Shown here: positions 42,355 to 53,486 of the stretch, in pieces | Position numbering within the stretch: position 1 is the first letter of the stretch | How the letters are laid out: each line of letters opens with the position of its first letter | Notes under the pieces: model-generated | Told to the model about the DNA's origin: nothing | Database searches by the model: none | The model's input: only the letters and a program-made list of their open reading frames with translations | NCBI RefSeq assembly: GCF_003324165.1 | Contig: NW_025407827.1 | Coordinates: 1 to 64,000, forward strand | DNA: 64,000 bases | From: Naegleria lovaniensis | Taxonomy: Eukaryota > Heterolobosea > Eutetramitea > Acrasida > Naegleriidae | Direction: 5' to 3' | Translations under genes and position numbers: made by a program

Positions 42355-44259
42355 ATGTCTCAACAACAACAACAACAGAATTCTGATCCATCTCTTGAAG
42401 AGGTTGTTGATCAACAACACATTAAAAGACAAAATATTTGGGTCTGTGGGTACGTAGTGTTATTTGTTGATGAACCATGAAATGTTTGAATCATGAAACA
42501 CACACGTATCTCCGAATGCAATGAAATCATTGTTGATCATGATGATTATTTTTATCATATTCTTTGATGAATATATAGATACAATGATTTACGGCAATTG
42601 GGAATTGTGTCCAAATCATTGAATTTAGCTCAACCATTGACTCATGTATTTCCGAATCGAATTGTCAAGTATGTTTTTTTCATGATCAAATGATGGTCCG
42701 AAAATGATCTTTCTCCATTCGTGTGATCGTTTCATTACTAAATCCAATGAATATCTTGAATCATCATTTCAATCTACGATCATCCATGTAAACAACAATT
42801 TCTGAATACAGAGTCAAGTGTGGTCCATATTTCTCCATCTTTATTGATGAACTCGGAAATTGTTTTGGAACTGGAACCAATTCTTCCAATCAGGTAAATA
42901 TATATTTCAATTCATTTCAATTCTTATAACTCGCATTAATCACTAGTTAGGAATTGCAAATTCTGGAAAAACAGAATTGTTTCCAATCGATACAAAGGGC
43001 GAGTACATTGTGGACTGTGAATGTGGATATGGATTTTCAATTTTCATAAACAAGAAGGGTCACTTGTTTGGTGCAGGTTCCAATAATATGGGTCAAATTT
43101 TAGTGGAATCAGTTCCTGGAACATGTACCAGCATGACACCAGTGACAGAGGTCAATGATTACAGCACCGAGTTGTTATTACCTTTTCGCAAGGTGTTGTG
43201 CGGATCTCAATTTTCATGCTATTTCACCAAAGATCGAAGAATACTTGTGAATGGTTTTTCTGTGGTCCAACCTCATTTGAAACCTTATATTGGAAAATTG
43301 AAAGAATTGGATACAATGTCATGTGTTGGAGCCAATGATATTCATAATGTGTATTCTGGAAATAATAGAATTACCTTGCTGACATGTAAGTAGTGGTGTG
43401 GTTATTACTGACAACGTAAACATTTGGTTATTCATGTACTCTCAAATTTTATTGTGTCACATGCCAAAAACACAAAAAAATGATATTCTATTATTCCTAA
43501 CAACAACAACGATTCATAATTCCAGCCACTGGAAAAGTACATGAAATTACTAGTGCAGCAACATCGGAAATCTACATACCGAAAATGTCTGATGATGAAC
43601 AAGTAGCAGACATCTACGACAGAGACAGTATCACCATTTACAAGACCAATCAAAATCGGCTATTCATTCGAGGAGCTCACGAAGGTGACAATAGCAATGC
43701 CATTGAATTATTACAATTGTCATTTCCTTGGAGTCAAGTGAAAAACATCTTTATTGGTGGATATCATGCCTTTTTCATCAGATCAGTCTCCTCTTTTAAG
43801 ATTGAAATATATGGAGTTGGAAGCAATTCTTTTGGTCAATTGAGTTTGGGACACAATTCAAGAGTGGCAAAACCAGCACAAATCACTCATCAACCTTTTA
43901 TCACTTGTTTGAAAAGTATGTGTTAAGAGTTTATAGTTATTATTGTTATTATTGATCTGTTCATTTATTCAAACATTTGGAACATGTGTGGAATGTCATA
44001 ACAATTTTTAATGTATTGACTGGAATTCAAATGAATGCTATTATTAGGCGATTTAATCATTGCTGCTGGAGCGTCACATTCAATATTTTACCATATCAAC
44101 GACCATGAAAAGTATGTTCGGTTATTCTTCAACAAACTTGGGTCGTTGTTGAAATTGACTTTAGAGCTACCAGATACAATAGAAGAACCACAAAACTACC
44201 ACTCTTCAAAAACATTATTGACCGACATTTCTATTACGAGTTTCACAGTCATCCATTGA
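42355..44259 (+). CDS. RCC1-repeat protein (six exons)
   Basis: 435 residues. Exons are 42355-42449, 42579-42668, 42812-42893, 42947-43385, 43526-43915 and 44048-44259; all introns are GT-AG (donors GTACGT, GTATGT, GTAAAT, GTAAGT, GTATGT) and the total length is exactly 436 codons. Repeats are visible as WVCGYNDLRQLGI, CFGTGTNSSNQLGI, LFGAGSNNMGQI and IYGVGSNSFGQLSLG, each with the RCC1 G-x-N-x-x-x-Q-L-G pattern. A beta-propeller is expected. RCC1-like proteins act as GTPase exchange factors or scaffolds; nothing here ties it to Ran. It is the most intron-rich gene in the window. It diverges from the CoA-transferase gene with 213 bp between starts. Confidence 0.82.
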
Positions 44260-44364
44260 TTTCTCATGGGTTTACAACATTAAGATGTCAAGTCAAGTAA
44301 ATTGTACAATTTTGAAAAAACCATTCAACATTGGACGAAAATGATGTGGACAAAACATGTGTCG

Positions 44365-44447
44365 TTTATTGTGGTATCATAATTAAAGTCTTCTTTTGTA
44401 GTAACTGATACGTTGAACAAAACCACACACTACAGTACCACAATAAA
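44365..44447. repeat. Inverted repeat carrying AATAAA signals on both strands
   Basis: TTTATTGTGGTA at 44365-44376 and its exact complement TACCACAATAAA at 44436-44447 lie between two converging genes (stops 44259 and 44463). Each arm holds an AATAAA for the strand that needs it, but each lies near the opposite gene, so the two 3' ends probably overlap. Confidence 0.45.
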
Positions 44448-44462
44448 TTGACGCATCCGATT

Positions 44463-46376
44463 TTATTGCTTGACATTCTTTCCCAATGAAAATCCTTGAG
44501 TATTCGTATTTGTAGATACTGAAATACTTTTACGAAGTGCATTTTCTAATCGAGTCTTTTCCTCCACATTCTTTGGTAACAATTTAATTTCCTTACTCGA
44601 ATGATTTTCATACATGAATTTCACAGTCACTTCCAATGCATTTCCAGAGTCTCTGATTGTGTTGGAGGATGAAATAATTTGAACTTCCTTCACGACAAGC
44701 TTATTCTTTTGTTTTGCTCCTTTTCGAGTATGAAGTAATTCCAATTTAGCTCCTAAAAAACTATCAAAGTTTTTGTGGAACACCAAAATGTCACTAAATA
44801 CATAAACTTCACAATTATGGACACGAGAAGGTGATGATTTGCTTCGACATTGAATGGTATTGTTATTTTCTTCAGCCCAATAATCAAATAAATATCTTGA
44901 TGGTTTGATAAATCCTTTGAGTTTCAATTTGTGAACCATGTGTGAAGTCACTTGAATGTTTTCAACTTTCATTTCAGCTTCATTGACATATAAAGCAATA
45001 GATTTGATGAGTTCGAGAGCTTCTTTGAGTTTTGGTTTGGTAAGATCATCCTCTGGAGTGTTCTTTAAAAGATCTTCAAGAAGTAATCGATAACGAGCTA
45101 TTCATAAATTTTGGATCATCCATCGATCACCAATAAGAAAGTGAAATGCAAATTGGTTATAATAGATGATCATGAACGGTTAACAACAACAATTGACAAC
45201 ACTTCTCAAAAACTTACGAATTCTCTGAACAGGTGTCACTAAAAAACTCTCCAACTGTGTAATTCTCTCTCCTTGTTCCTTCAACAATAATTTCATTCCA
45301 TCCAAAAACTTGCTCAATTGCTTATTCTTCTTCTTTTCTTCCGATAGAGCAGCCGATGCCTTTTTATAACCAGAAATATAATTTGCATATAATTTAAATG
45401 TATGTGCATAGGTATTCAATAATTCTCCCAAACTTGAATAATAATTAGAATTCATTCCAGAATTACTAGTGGCTTTCATGTTCGAGGATTTTGTTTGTTG
45501 TTCTCGTTCTCGTTCTCTTTCCAAATTCTTTTCCTTTTCATAAATTTTTCGTAATTCTTCTAAAAATTTCGAATTCACATTACACACAATGTCGACATCT
45601 TGAAAAATAATTTTCAACACTTTGGGATCGACAATTTTCTTTTGTTCGATTTGTCTCTTGTAAATAAAATCCAAAATGAGAAGACCTTTCACATAATATT
45701 CTTCCGTGCTGAGAATTTCTGCTAAAATATTTTTTCGTTTTTCATTCATTTTCTCTTTTTTAGATTCTTCGGAGAGAGGAGTTTGTTTGGTCGTGGCGGA
45801 GGAAGAGGAGGACTTGTCTTCTTCATCGGATTCCATTTCTTCGTCTTCGATGGAAGGTGACAAACAAATGACAGCTGTCGATTCGTCATCTTCGTCATCA
45901 TGTTCATCGCCATGTTTTATTTCTGTCAAGGTTTGTTCTTCTTCTGCCAATTGATATACCTTGTCGAATTTGCTACTACTCGTCTCGGAAATGATCTTAC
46001 TCGACAAGTGTTGACCCGATTGTGCCAAATTCAACATTTTATCCATTTTCGAAACTTGTTCGGAAATGTTTTTTAAAAACATGGAAGAAACATTTTTGAA
46101 AACTTGACGAAATTCTTCTTTGGAAGGCATGACGAGGGAGAGATCGAGAGAATCTCTTCGATTCTTGGAATCGACGGGTGTTGTTTCGGAAGTTGTTGTA
46201 TTTTCAAAAGTGCCAGATGTCAATGTGGATTTTTCCTTTTTGATCAATGGAGTCGATGGTGAAGTGGTGGTCGTGTTGGTGGTGGTGGTTGATGAGGATT
46301 TGCTGTGTGCGACAGCAAGTTTGAAGAAGAAACCTCCGAGAAGGACCAACAGCACTGAAAGAAGGAAGATGAACAT
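44463..46376 (-). CDS. RhoGEF (DH-PH) with N-terminal membrane anchor
   Basis: 597 residues from exons 46376-45218 and 45097-44463 with a 120-nt phase-1 intron (donor GTAAGT, acceptor GAATAG). Splicing restores LVTPVQRIPRYRLLLEDLLK, the signature of the Dbl-homology domain that exchanges nucleotide on Rho/Rac GTPases. DH begins near 212 (KRKNILAEILSTEEYYVKGL). A PH domain follows (~430-590: CEVYVFSDILVFHKN and IKLLPKN). The first 24 residues are hydrophobic (FIFLLSVLLVLLGGFFFKLA), a signal peptide or anchor, then a ~185-residue Ser/Thr/Glu-rich linker. An anchored RhoGEF is uncommon; a tethered cytosolic DH-PH is the sensible topology. The ATG at 46376 is the first in frame. Confidence 0.87.
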
Positions 46377-46546
46377 TTTTTTTTGATTGTTTTTTTCTAA
46401 TGACAGACAGTTGAATGATGTCTGTTCAACAATTTAAAGACAGAGATAAACATACCTCGAATACAACGAATCTACGAATTGGTAAAAAGCACGAAGAATT
46501 CAAGTGCCAGATTGAAGTCGATATTCTTGAATTAAAAATTTAATTA

Positions 46547-49500
46547 TTACGCAAAAGATAATTGTCGAAGCATGTTCATTGCAACAAATAACGACACTAA
46601 ATAAATAATCCAAAAAGTTTCAATTCTTGCCAAGAGAGCAACACCATAGGCAACTCCAATTAACACTATTGTCAAAATCCAATGAACCCAAGTGTTACGT
46701 TGGATAGGATCGTTCTTTTTGACACTTGACGTTCGAGAAAGTAATGCAAAATTGCCAGTCAAGTTCGATTCAGAAGTGGTCTTGTTGTTCTTCTTTGTTT
46801 GCTGATACGTGTGGTTATTCGTGGTACTTGTTGATCTATTTCTAATTATGGTAATTAACACTTGTACTATTTCATCCAAATAGAACGGAATGAGATAATA
46901 GGGTGAACAAATAGCTGTCAATGATGGATGAGGAGCCACTGAAAACAATGTCTGCACAGAAAATTGAGAATTTGCATTCACAAGAGCATATTGATACCAA
47001 TACATCCATTCCTTAATATAGGAAAAGGCACTTGGTCCCATTAAAATCAATGAACACAATACTTTAAGAAGTGAGGTTAAAAGAGAGTAGGTAGGACTTC
47101 TAATGGAAGCTGAATTTCCAATGAACAAGCTCAAGAACGTGAAAACAATCAATGGAATAGATGGATCTAATTTAAAACTCACACCCAATAAGGCAAGAGG
47201 AATGGCACTCCATAAAATCTTTCTAAATGGAATGACGTGTTGACCAATGAAACCTAACAAGAACATGATCGCTCGAACAAAATTCAATGAAAAGAGTACT
47301 GCAATCAAAGAGTATATAAAAGCAGCTGCCAAATGTAAAATGCTAAAATCTGTGACATAGAGGACATTGATAGGAGTGAAAATAAATTGTAAATAAATTA
47401 ATAACGGAGCTTGAATCCATGTTAAAATAAAGGAATAGATCAGAGAATGTGTCACACCATAGCATGCAATGATCATTAATAGAATGGCAAAAATATCAGC
47501 AATAATGGTGTGATAATGTTGTTGAACCATCGTGTGAATAAACGTTTCTTCATAATCCAATTCAATTTTGAAATTAAACGAAGATCCATTCTTGGTATTT
47601 AAAAAGTAGAGAGCAATTCCATATAAATTTTCATCATCGGCATTGTTAATGTCTGTCAAGTTCAAAAATTGAAGATTGATCACATTCTCTCCACAAAATC
47701 TCATTGGTAAATAGTGAGATTCATATTCAAACATATTTCCATAATGATATTGGAGAACCGGATACAAGGTTCGATTCGAGCACTCGTTATTGAAATATCT
47801 CAATTTGTAGGCATATAAATTGGAGAGGTTTGGAATGACAATATAGGACTTGTTCGAATGAATCGTTTCACCACTCTTCCAAAAATCAAAATTTGAATAG
47901 TCCACAGTGTGAACATGAGGTGAATTATCTACATTGATTTCTTCATATTGATGATCTGGAATGAAACCAACGCCTTCTTGGTGGACATAATTTTCTTTCA
48001 CTAAATTTTTAACTGTTCCTTTCAAAGTTCCAGGATGTGACGCAACTACAATGTATCTTTCAGGATATTTGCTCTCTTTTCCAGCAGACATATCATCGAC
48101 AGAATATAAATTTTTAACTCTGACAAAGATCATCTTTTTGGAAAATGAAGTGTCCATTTCTGGAATCTTGATCATGACTTTCACCACATGCTCATTGGTG
48201 TTGAAAGTTTCCAAATGATCCTCATCAACGTCCAAGTATGGTAATAGTGTAATTTGTTGTCGATTCAATTTTCCGATTTGTTTGGCCATGAGAGCTGGAC
48301 CTTGAGCTTCACCTCCAATGCTCAGATCTTCGCTCACAAACACATCCACTTCCGTTCGATAAAAATTAGTGAACAGGTATAATTGATTGACTGTATGTTG
48401 TAAATGTTTCACATCAAATTTGAAAAATTTGGTTTCTCCTTTTTTGGTGAATGAAACATGTTGCACCGTATTCAAAGTCAACTCGACATGCACATCTTCA
48501 TTCAATTTGGCCATGTTTACCTTTTCACGTTTTGCTGCAATTTCTTCTAACAAGAATGATTTTTCAAAGGAGTTGGCTTTCAATGAAAAGTATTGAGACA
48601 AGATATTTGCCTTATCTTGTTGAGAGAGATCTAAAAGTCCAGCTTGAGAATTAGCTCCAGAATTGACGAGAGACAATAAAATAGTGGCCAGTTGTTGTTG
48701 TAATTGTTTGCACCATTTCATGGCTGATTTGTCAATATTCGAGAAAATGTGAGGAATAAATGAAGCTCCTATCACATTGACAACATCACCGCTACGGGTT
48801 GTGTTGTAAAGTTGCTGATCTTGCTCAGTATACATTTCGTTTGGTTTGGTTTCCTTCTCTGTATTTGGTTGTGATGAATTGTTCAATTCGGCAGTTTGTG
48901 ACAACATTTGTTTTTTAAATTTTTGTAAGAGTGTCTTGAATTCCAATTTAGGATTGTTCTTAGCAGCACCCAAATCCCAATTCACTCTTCCCTCACCAAT
49001 TTTCAAAATAAAAGCAGTATCCAATAAATCCTGTGAAATATTCTCAAATGTGTGTTCACTACTGTGTGACACAATTAAAATCTTTTTGTGTCTGTTTTTA
49101 TAAATGGCTTTCAAAATAAATTCCACAACATTCTTAATGTATTCGGCTTGTCTTGCATGGAGAGACGAGTGAAAATTACTCCATTCTCCATCATTGAAAT
49201 CAATGGTGAAGACATCAAAGCCGAGAAGAAGATTTCCTTCTTCTTTGTCATTGTTTTGATTTGTGGTTTGATTACTTCCAAACCAGAGAGGATCTGCTAA
49301 TTCATTGACCATTTGTTGAATGTATCCAGCCTCAGCATAGGTCTCCTTTCTATACTTGGCATGACCATTCATCTGAATCCAATAAAATGATTTGTTCCAA
49401 ATGAAAGACGAGATCCATAAATCATCACACCAATCATTTTAAAAATAAATAATTAAGAAATAAAATATACACAAATAATGAATACACAACTTCGTGTGAA

Positions 49501-50032
49501 AATCAATTTCAACGTACTTCATACAGCGTAGCTCCCAATGATCGAACATCGGAAAATGAACCATGTTGAGCTTGCGGAATAAACAACAATGGAAATCCAT
49601 TCAGTTTGGTCTTGGTCTCTGCAGGTTTAATCATTAAGGTCTCGGCATTCAATTGTTTCAATTGTTCCAAATCCATGCCTTCATGATTCTCCCGATAGAG
49701 AAATAACTTGTATGGAAAGTGTCGAGACATGATGTTCGGAGTGGGAATGTGAATGTAGGAGGGCATCATAAAAGTCATGATGGCAGCTGCATTGCGTTGA
49801 GAAGGTAATAAAATTCTTTGAGTGAAGTCTTCATGATCGGAATGTACGAGAGAAGACTATCATTTGTGTGATCGTTCGGAGTTTAACATAAATATATTAC
49901 ATGTGAATTTGAATGTAAATAAATTGATCAATTGTACAAATGATGATGACTTACTGCTGTGAAAAGCACTAGTAAAAGAAGAACCAAAAGTGAAAATGGT
50001 CTGAATCGAGGCGTCGGTTGGAGTGTTTGCAT
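46547..50032 (-). CDS. PGAP1/Bst1-like GPI inositol-deacylase homologue with altered nucleophile motif
   Basis: 1080 residues from exons 50032-49955, 49856-49518 and 49372-46547 (introns 98 and 145 nt, donors GTAAGT and GTACGT, both phase 0). It starts with a signal anchor (RPFSLLVLLLLVLFTA). PGAP1-like blocks follow: TFMMPSYIHI, FPYKLFLYRENHEG, LNGFPLLFIP..GSFSDVRSLG, FDVFTIDFNDGEWSNFHSSL and YIKNVVEFILKAI. The C-terminal third has about eight to ten membrane helices. PGAP1 removes the inositol acyl chain from GPI anchors in the ER. The lipase motif normally GHSMGG reads SHSSEH near residue 243: the Ser is present but the glycines are lost. It may be inactive or a diverged paralogue. The alpha/beta hydrolase gene lies 147 bp upstream on the same strand. 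Confidence 0.8.
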
Positions 50033-50179
50033 TTTTTTATGATTGATCTGTGCGATTTGTGGATTGGACCTGTCAAGAATCATTACATGGATTTGGATAC
50101 ATGTCAAAACTATTGATTCCGATTCGGAACAATGCTTTGCTTCCTCGTTGGTCAAATGATATGGATACAAAAAACACTT

Positions 50180-51751
50180 TCATCTACTTCTTCGAGGAGG
50201 CAATGTTTTAAATTGTTCCACAAAAACAGAGTCTCCAGCAGCAATGCCCAATTTGGATGCTTCATTCGAGAAGGAATAAGTATTCACATGAAGCACAATG
50301 TAATTATCGACTGGCGAGACAAATGCCACCCATTCCAAGTCTGTGGCTTGCTTAATGAAGGGAAAGGAACCAAACGAGGCGCTCACAGTTTTCATTCCAT
50401 ATTGTTTGGTCAGAACGTGAAACGTGAAATATTTTCCTTCAACAATTCCTAACTTTTCAAAATCTTGACTTGTGAAATTAATTGAAAATGAGCCATAAAT
50501 AAATAATTGTTTGACTTTTCCCCAAGCTCCTTGTGCATGCGACTGGGAAGAGCAAAATTCAACTTGTGACGGAGGGATTTGTGCTGGCTGCGTACATGAT
50601 TCATTTGTTTTCATGGTAACGTTACTTTGGTACTTGATCCATTGAATTAAGCTTGAGATCGCAGAGAATCTCTCCAATTCTGAAACTAAATTATGACCCT
50701 CTCGATAGACAGTCCATAACGCAGGGACAATAATCTCGTCATTGGGAAGACCCTTATGAGTTTTTGCTTCACTTTCTGACAACTGTTTTACCTTTTCAAT
50801 ATAATTTGAAGGCTCTCCCAATTCGCTCACATTGGTCAAGTACTGCACATGTTATTGAAATAATCGCCAAATTCCAACCATAAGCTAGTCAGTCACTCAT
50901 CAACCAACTGTTGCCGATAACAAACTTACCAAAATTGGGAACTTAGGTCGATACGTAAACATGAGATGAGGTAATTCCTCATTCCTCTGATCCACTCTCA
51001 AAGCAGCTCCAATACACACAGCTCCATCATACCACTCTCCATACTTTTCACTCAAGAACGTTACAATGGCTCCACCCATAGATCTTCCTTCCAAGATACA
51101 ACACTCCACATGTCCACATTTTCGTTCAATATATTCTCTCAAATTATTCACATCTTGAATGGCATCTCGTAACACAATACCCTCTCTCCGATATGAAGTC
51201 ATTGCAATGATCCATCCCTCACGTAACAACTCTCGGAAGGCATGAGGCATATTCTCTTCGGTGAGATCAGCCTGTAAAGGAATACCTTTCGCCCGATGTC
51301 CATGACAATGAATCAAAACACCACCGTTCCAGCCTTCTAGATCAGGAATGGCGAGAGCAATCTTGGCTCCTTCAATTTCATCATAAAACATGGAAAAGAA
51401 TGAAAAGGGAGAATTTTCGGATTGAACGGTGGTTGGAATCTTTTCATCATCATGTTGATGATGATTATTCTCTATTGATGATGATGATGAGATTTGAACA
51501 AACTCTTCCTGTAATAACAATTCATCGGAATGAAGAAGAGGTTGATGAAAGGAGAAGAGCAAAGGTCGTTTTCTCTTCCGTAACCATTGAAAGCTATCAT
51601 ATTGTTTACAACCCATGGGAAGCCAAGGAAATGAAAAATCACGAAGCTCATGAGCAGGAACAGGTCGGAGTCGACTCAATGGTTGTGGCTGATTGAGTTG
51701 AGAGAGTAATTGAGAAGGAAGGGAAGTAGTGGCAAGATCTTGTACTGACAT
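50180..51751 (-). CDS. Alpha/beta hydrolase
   Basis: 494 residues from exons 51751-50930 and 50842-50180 with an 87-nt phase-0 intron (donor GTAAGT, acceptor GTGCAG), joining FPIL to YLTNVSELGEP. Seen: the oxyanion region VLIHCHGHRAKG, WIIAMTSYRREG and the nucleophile elbow LEGRSMGG (GxSxGG), typical of S9/S33-like peptidases or esterases. The C-terminal part adds LEWVAFVSPVDNYIVLHV, not typical of the fold. No signal peptide was seen, so it is likely cytosolic. The substrate is unknown. Confidence 0.75.
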
Positions 51752-51964
51752 TTTTATTTGAAATTGTTTTTAGAAAACGAGTTCACAGTTCATCTGTTGT
51801 CCAAAAAAAAATTGAAAAAAATATTAACTTCTTTTCATCATGTGCGATAATTATTGGGTTTCAAGTCAATAGTAGGTAGAACAGAACAGGTGTGGATATA
51901 ATATATCGGAACTTGAAAATTGTAATAATCATCCAAATTTCCAAAAATATTTTTTAATAATTTG

Positions 51965-52864
51965 ATGATCATTCCGCTTTATGCTTTTTGTTTCAAAAAA
52001 ACACACACTCCATTCAGCAAATGGCAACAAAATCAATATTACAAAAAACAATCAAGCACATCTCAACCATCTCAATCATCGGCACAACAACAACTAGATG
52101 CTCTCGATGACTCACAATTTAACGTTTTTGAAAAACAACTCGTTCTCACTCATTGTATGAGAGTTTATTTGCGTGATGTTGGAAAAAAAGTGAATGCTCA
52201 TCAGCGAGTCATTGCTACAGCCATGATTTATTGTAAACGATTTTATTGTCAGAATAGTATTTCGGATTGTGATCCTGCTCTCTTGTCAGCAGCAGCACTA
52301 TTATTGGCAAGTAAAATTGAAGAATGTCCATTAAATGCAAAGAATATTCATCAAATTGCGATGGGAAAGGACGCTCCTTCTCAGAATTATGACACTAAAG
52401 AAACGAGTTCACAATTTCCATATCAATTATCACAAATTATTGAATGTGAACTTTACCTGATGGAACAACTTTCGTTTAATTTAACTGTTTTTCATCCCTA
52501 TAATTCTCTCATCATGTACGTGAAAGATTCCGAGCTTGAAAAAGCTCATTACCAAATGGCCTGGAATATTGTCAATGATAGCTATTTTTCAGAGGTTGTG
52601 TTAAAATATGCTCCCTTTTTAATTTCTCTCACCTCCATCTACATGACATGTATTCTCAATGACAACAAGGAAAAGGCAAGAAAATGGTTTGACCAGCTCT
52701 ATGTAGACATGAAAGTCATTGGTGACATTACAGATGAAATTCTAACCATGTATTCCCTTGTAAAGAAAATGCAAGATCCCCAAAGTGATGTACAAAAAAC
52801 ATTGAATCAAGCTCTGACAAGATTACAACAAATGCGACAGCACTGCTATTGGGGAACGCCCTAA
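51965..52864 (+). CDS. CCNC: Cyclin C-like protein
   Basis: 299 residues, single exon. It is a cyclin with the C-type N-terminal pattern FSKWQQNQYY, then the first cyclin box (KVNAHQRVIATAMIYCKRFY, LSAAALLLASKIEECPL) and a second box (LITLTSIYMTCI-like segment around 220). Cyclin C partners CDK8 in the Mediator kinase module. CDK8 itself is not in the window, but a MED25-like subunit is. The start used is the first in-frame ATG (51965); the ~16 residues before FSKW look unlike cyclin C, so a small first exon may be missing (acceptor CATTCAG near 52015). Confidence 0.82.
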   Translation: MIIPLYAFCFKKTHTPFSKWQQNQYYKKQSSTSQPSQSSAQQQLDALDDSQFNVFEKQLVLTHCMRVYLRDVGKKVNAHQRVIATAMIYCKRFYCQNSISDCDPALLSAAALLLASKIEECPLNAKNIHQIAMGKDAPSQNYDTKETSSQFPYQLSQIIECELYLMEQLSFNLTVFHPYNSLIMYVKDSELEKAHYQMAWNIVNDSYFSEVVLKYAPFLISLTSIYMTCILNDNKEKARKWFDQLYVDMKVIGDITDEILTMYSLVKKMQDPQSDVQKTLNQALTRLQQMRQHCYWGTP

Positions 52865-53486
52865 TCATAATGACCTCTCTCTCTTTCTAGCATTACTGTG
52901 TGGAATTCAAAATATTAGGAAACTTTTCAACATGCCATTATTATTATCTTTGGTAACCTATTCATGACCGTATGGAGCAGACATTGACGTGCATGATGAA
53001 GATGAAACTTCAAATTGTTGATCGAGTGCCTGTATAAAAATGATAACATCATTCACGGCCATACTGTTTCAATAAAATAGTTTTTTAAATAGTAATTCCT
53101 TGTGAAACCTCAGAGGATTAAGGTTTATGGTCTGCTTGATTCCAAATTTCTTGAGGGTACGGTTAACGTTCAAACTCACTGATCGAATTCCTTTCGCCAA
53201 TAATCCCAGTGCATCGATTCACAACCAATGTCGAGAGTAGGTGTGATCATGTTGCACTCAACAATTTGCATTCAAATACATTGAAGTTAAAGGGCAATGT
53301 GTCTCAATAACGCAATAATTTCAAGACAACCTTTTAAAAAACCATTCAAAGCCAAATGTCATTCGAATAACCCTCTCATTCACACGTTCTCCCCAATTAT
53401 CTGATCTTGTGTGACTGTCCAAAATGAATGCATGAATTTGAGTTCCTTTCCATTATCTTTTTTCATGTCCGCAACAGCAATTCCTG
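52865..53486. other. Convergent intergenic region, no gene seen
   Basis: 622 bp between the stops of cyclin C (plus strand) and the cyclase-like receptor (minus strand). No open frame with family content, no tRNA-like fold. AATAAA occurs near 53072 on the plus strand. Confidence 0.4.
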
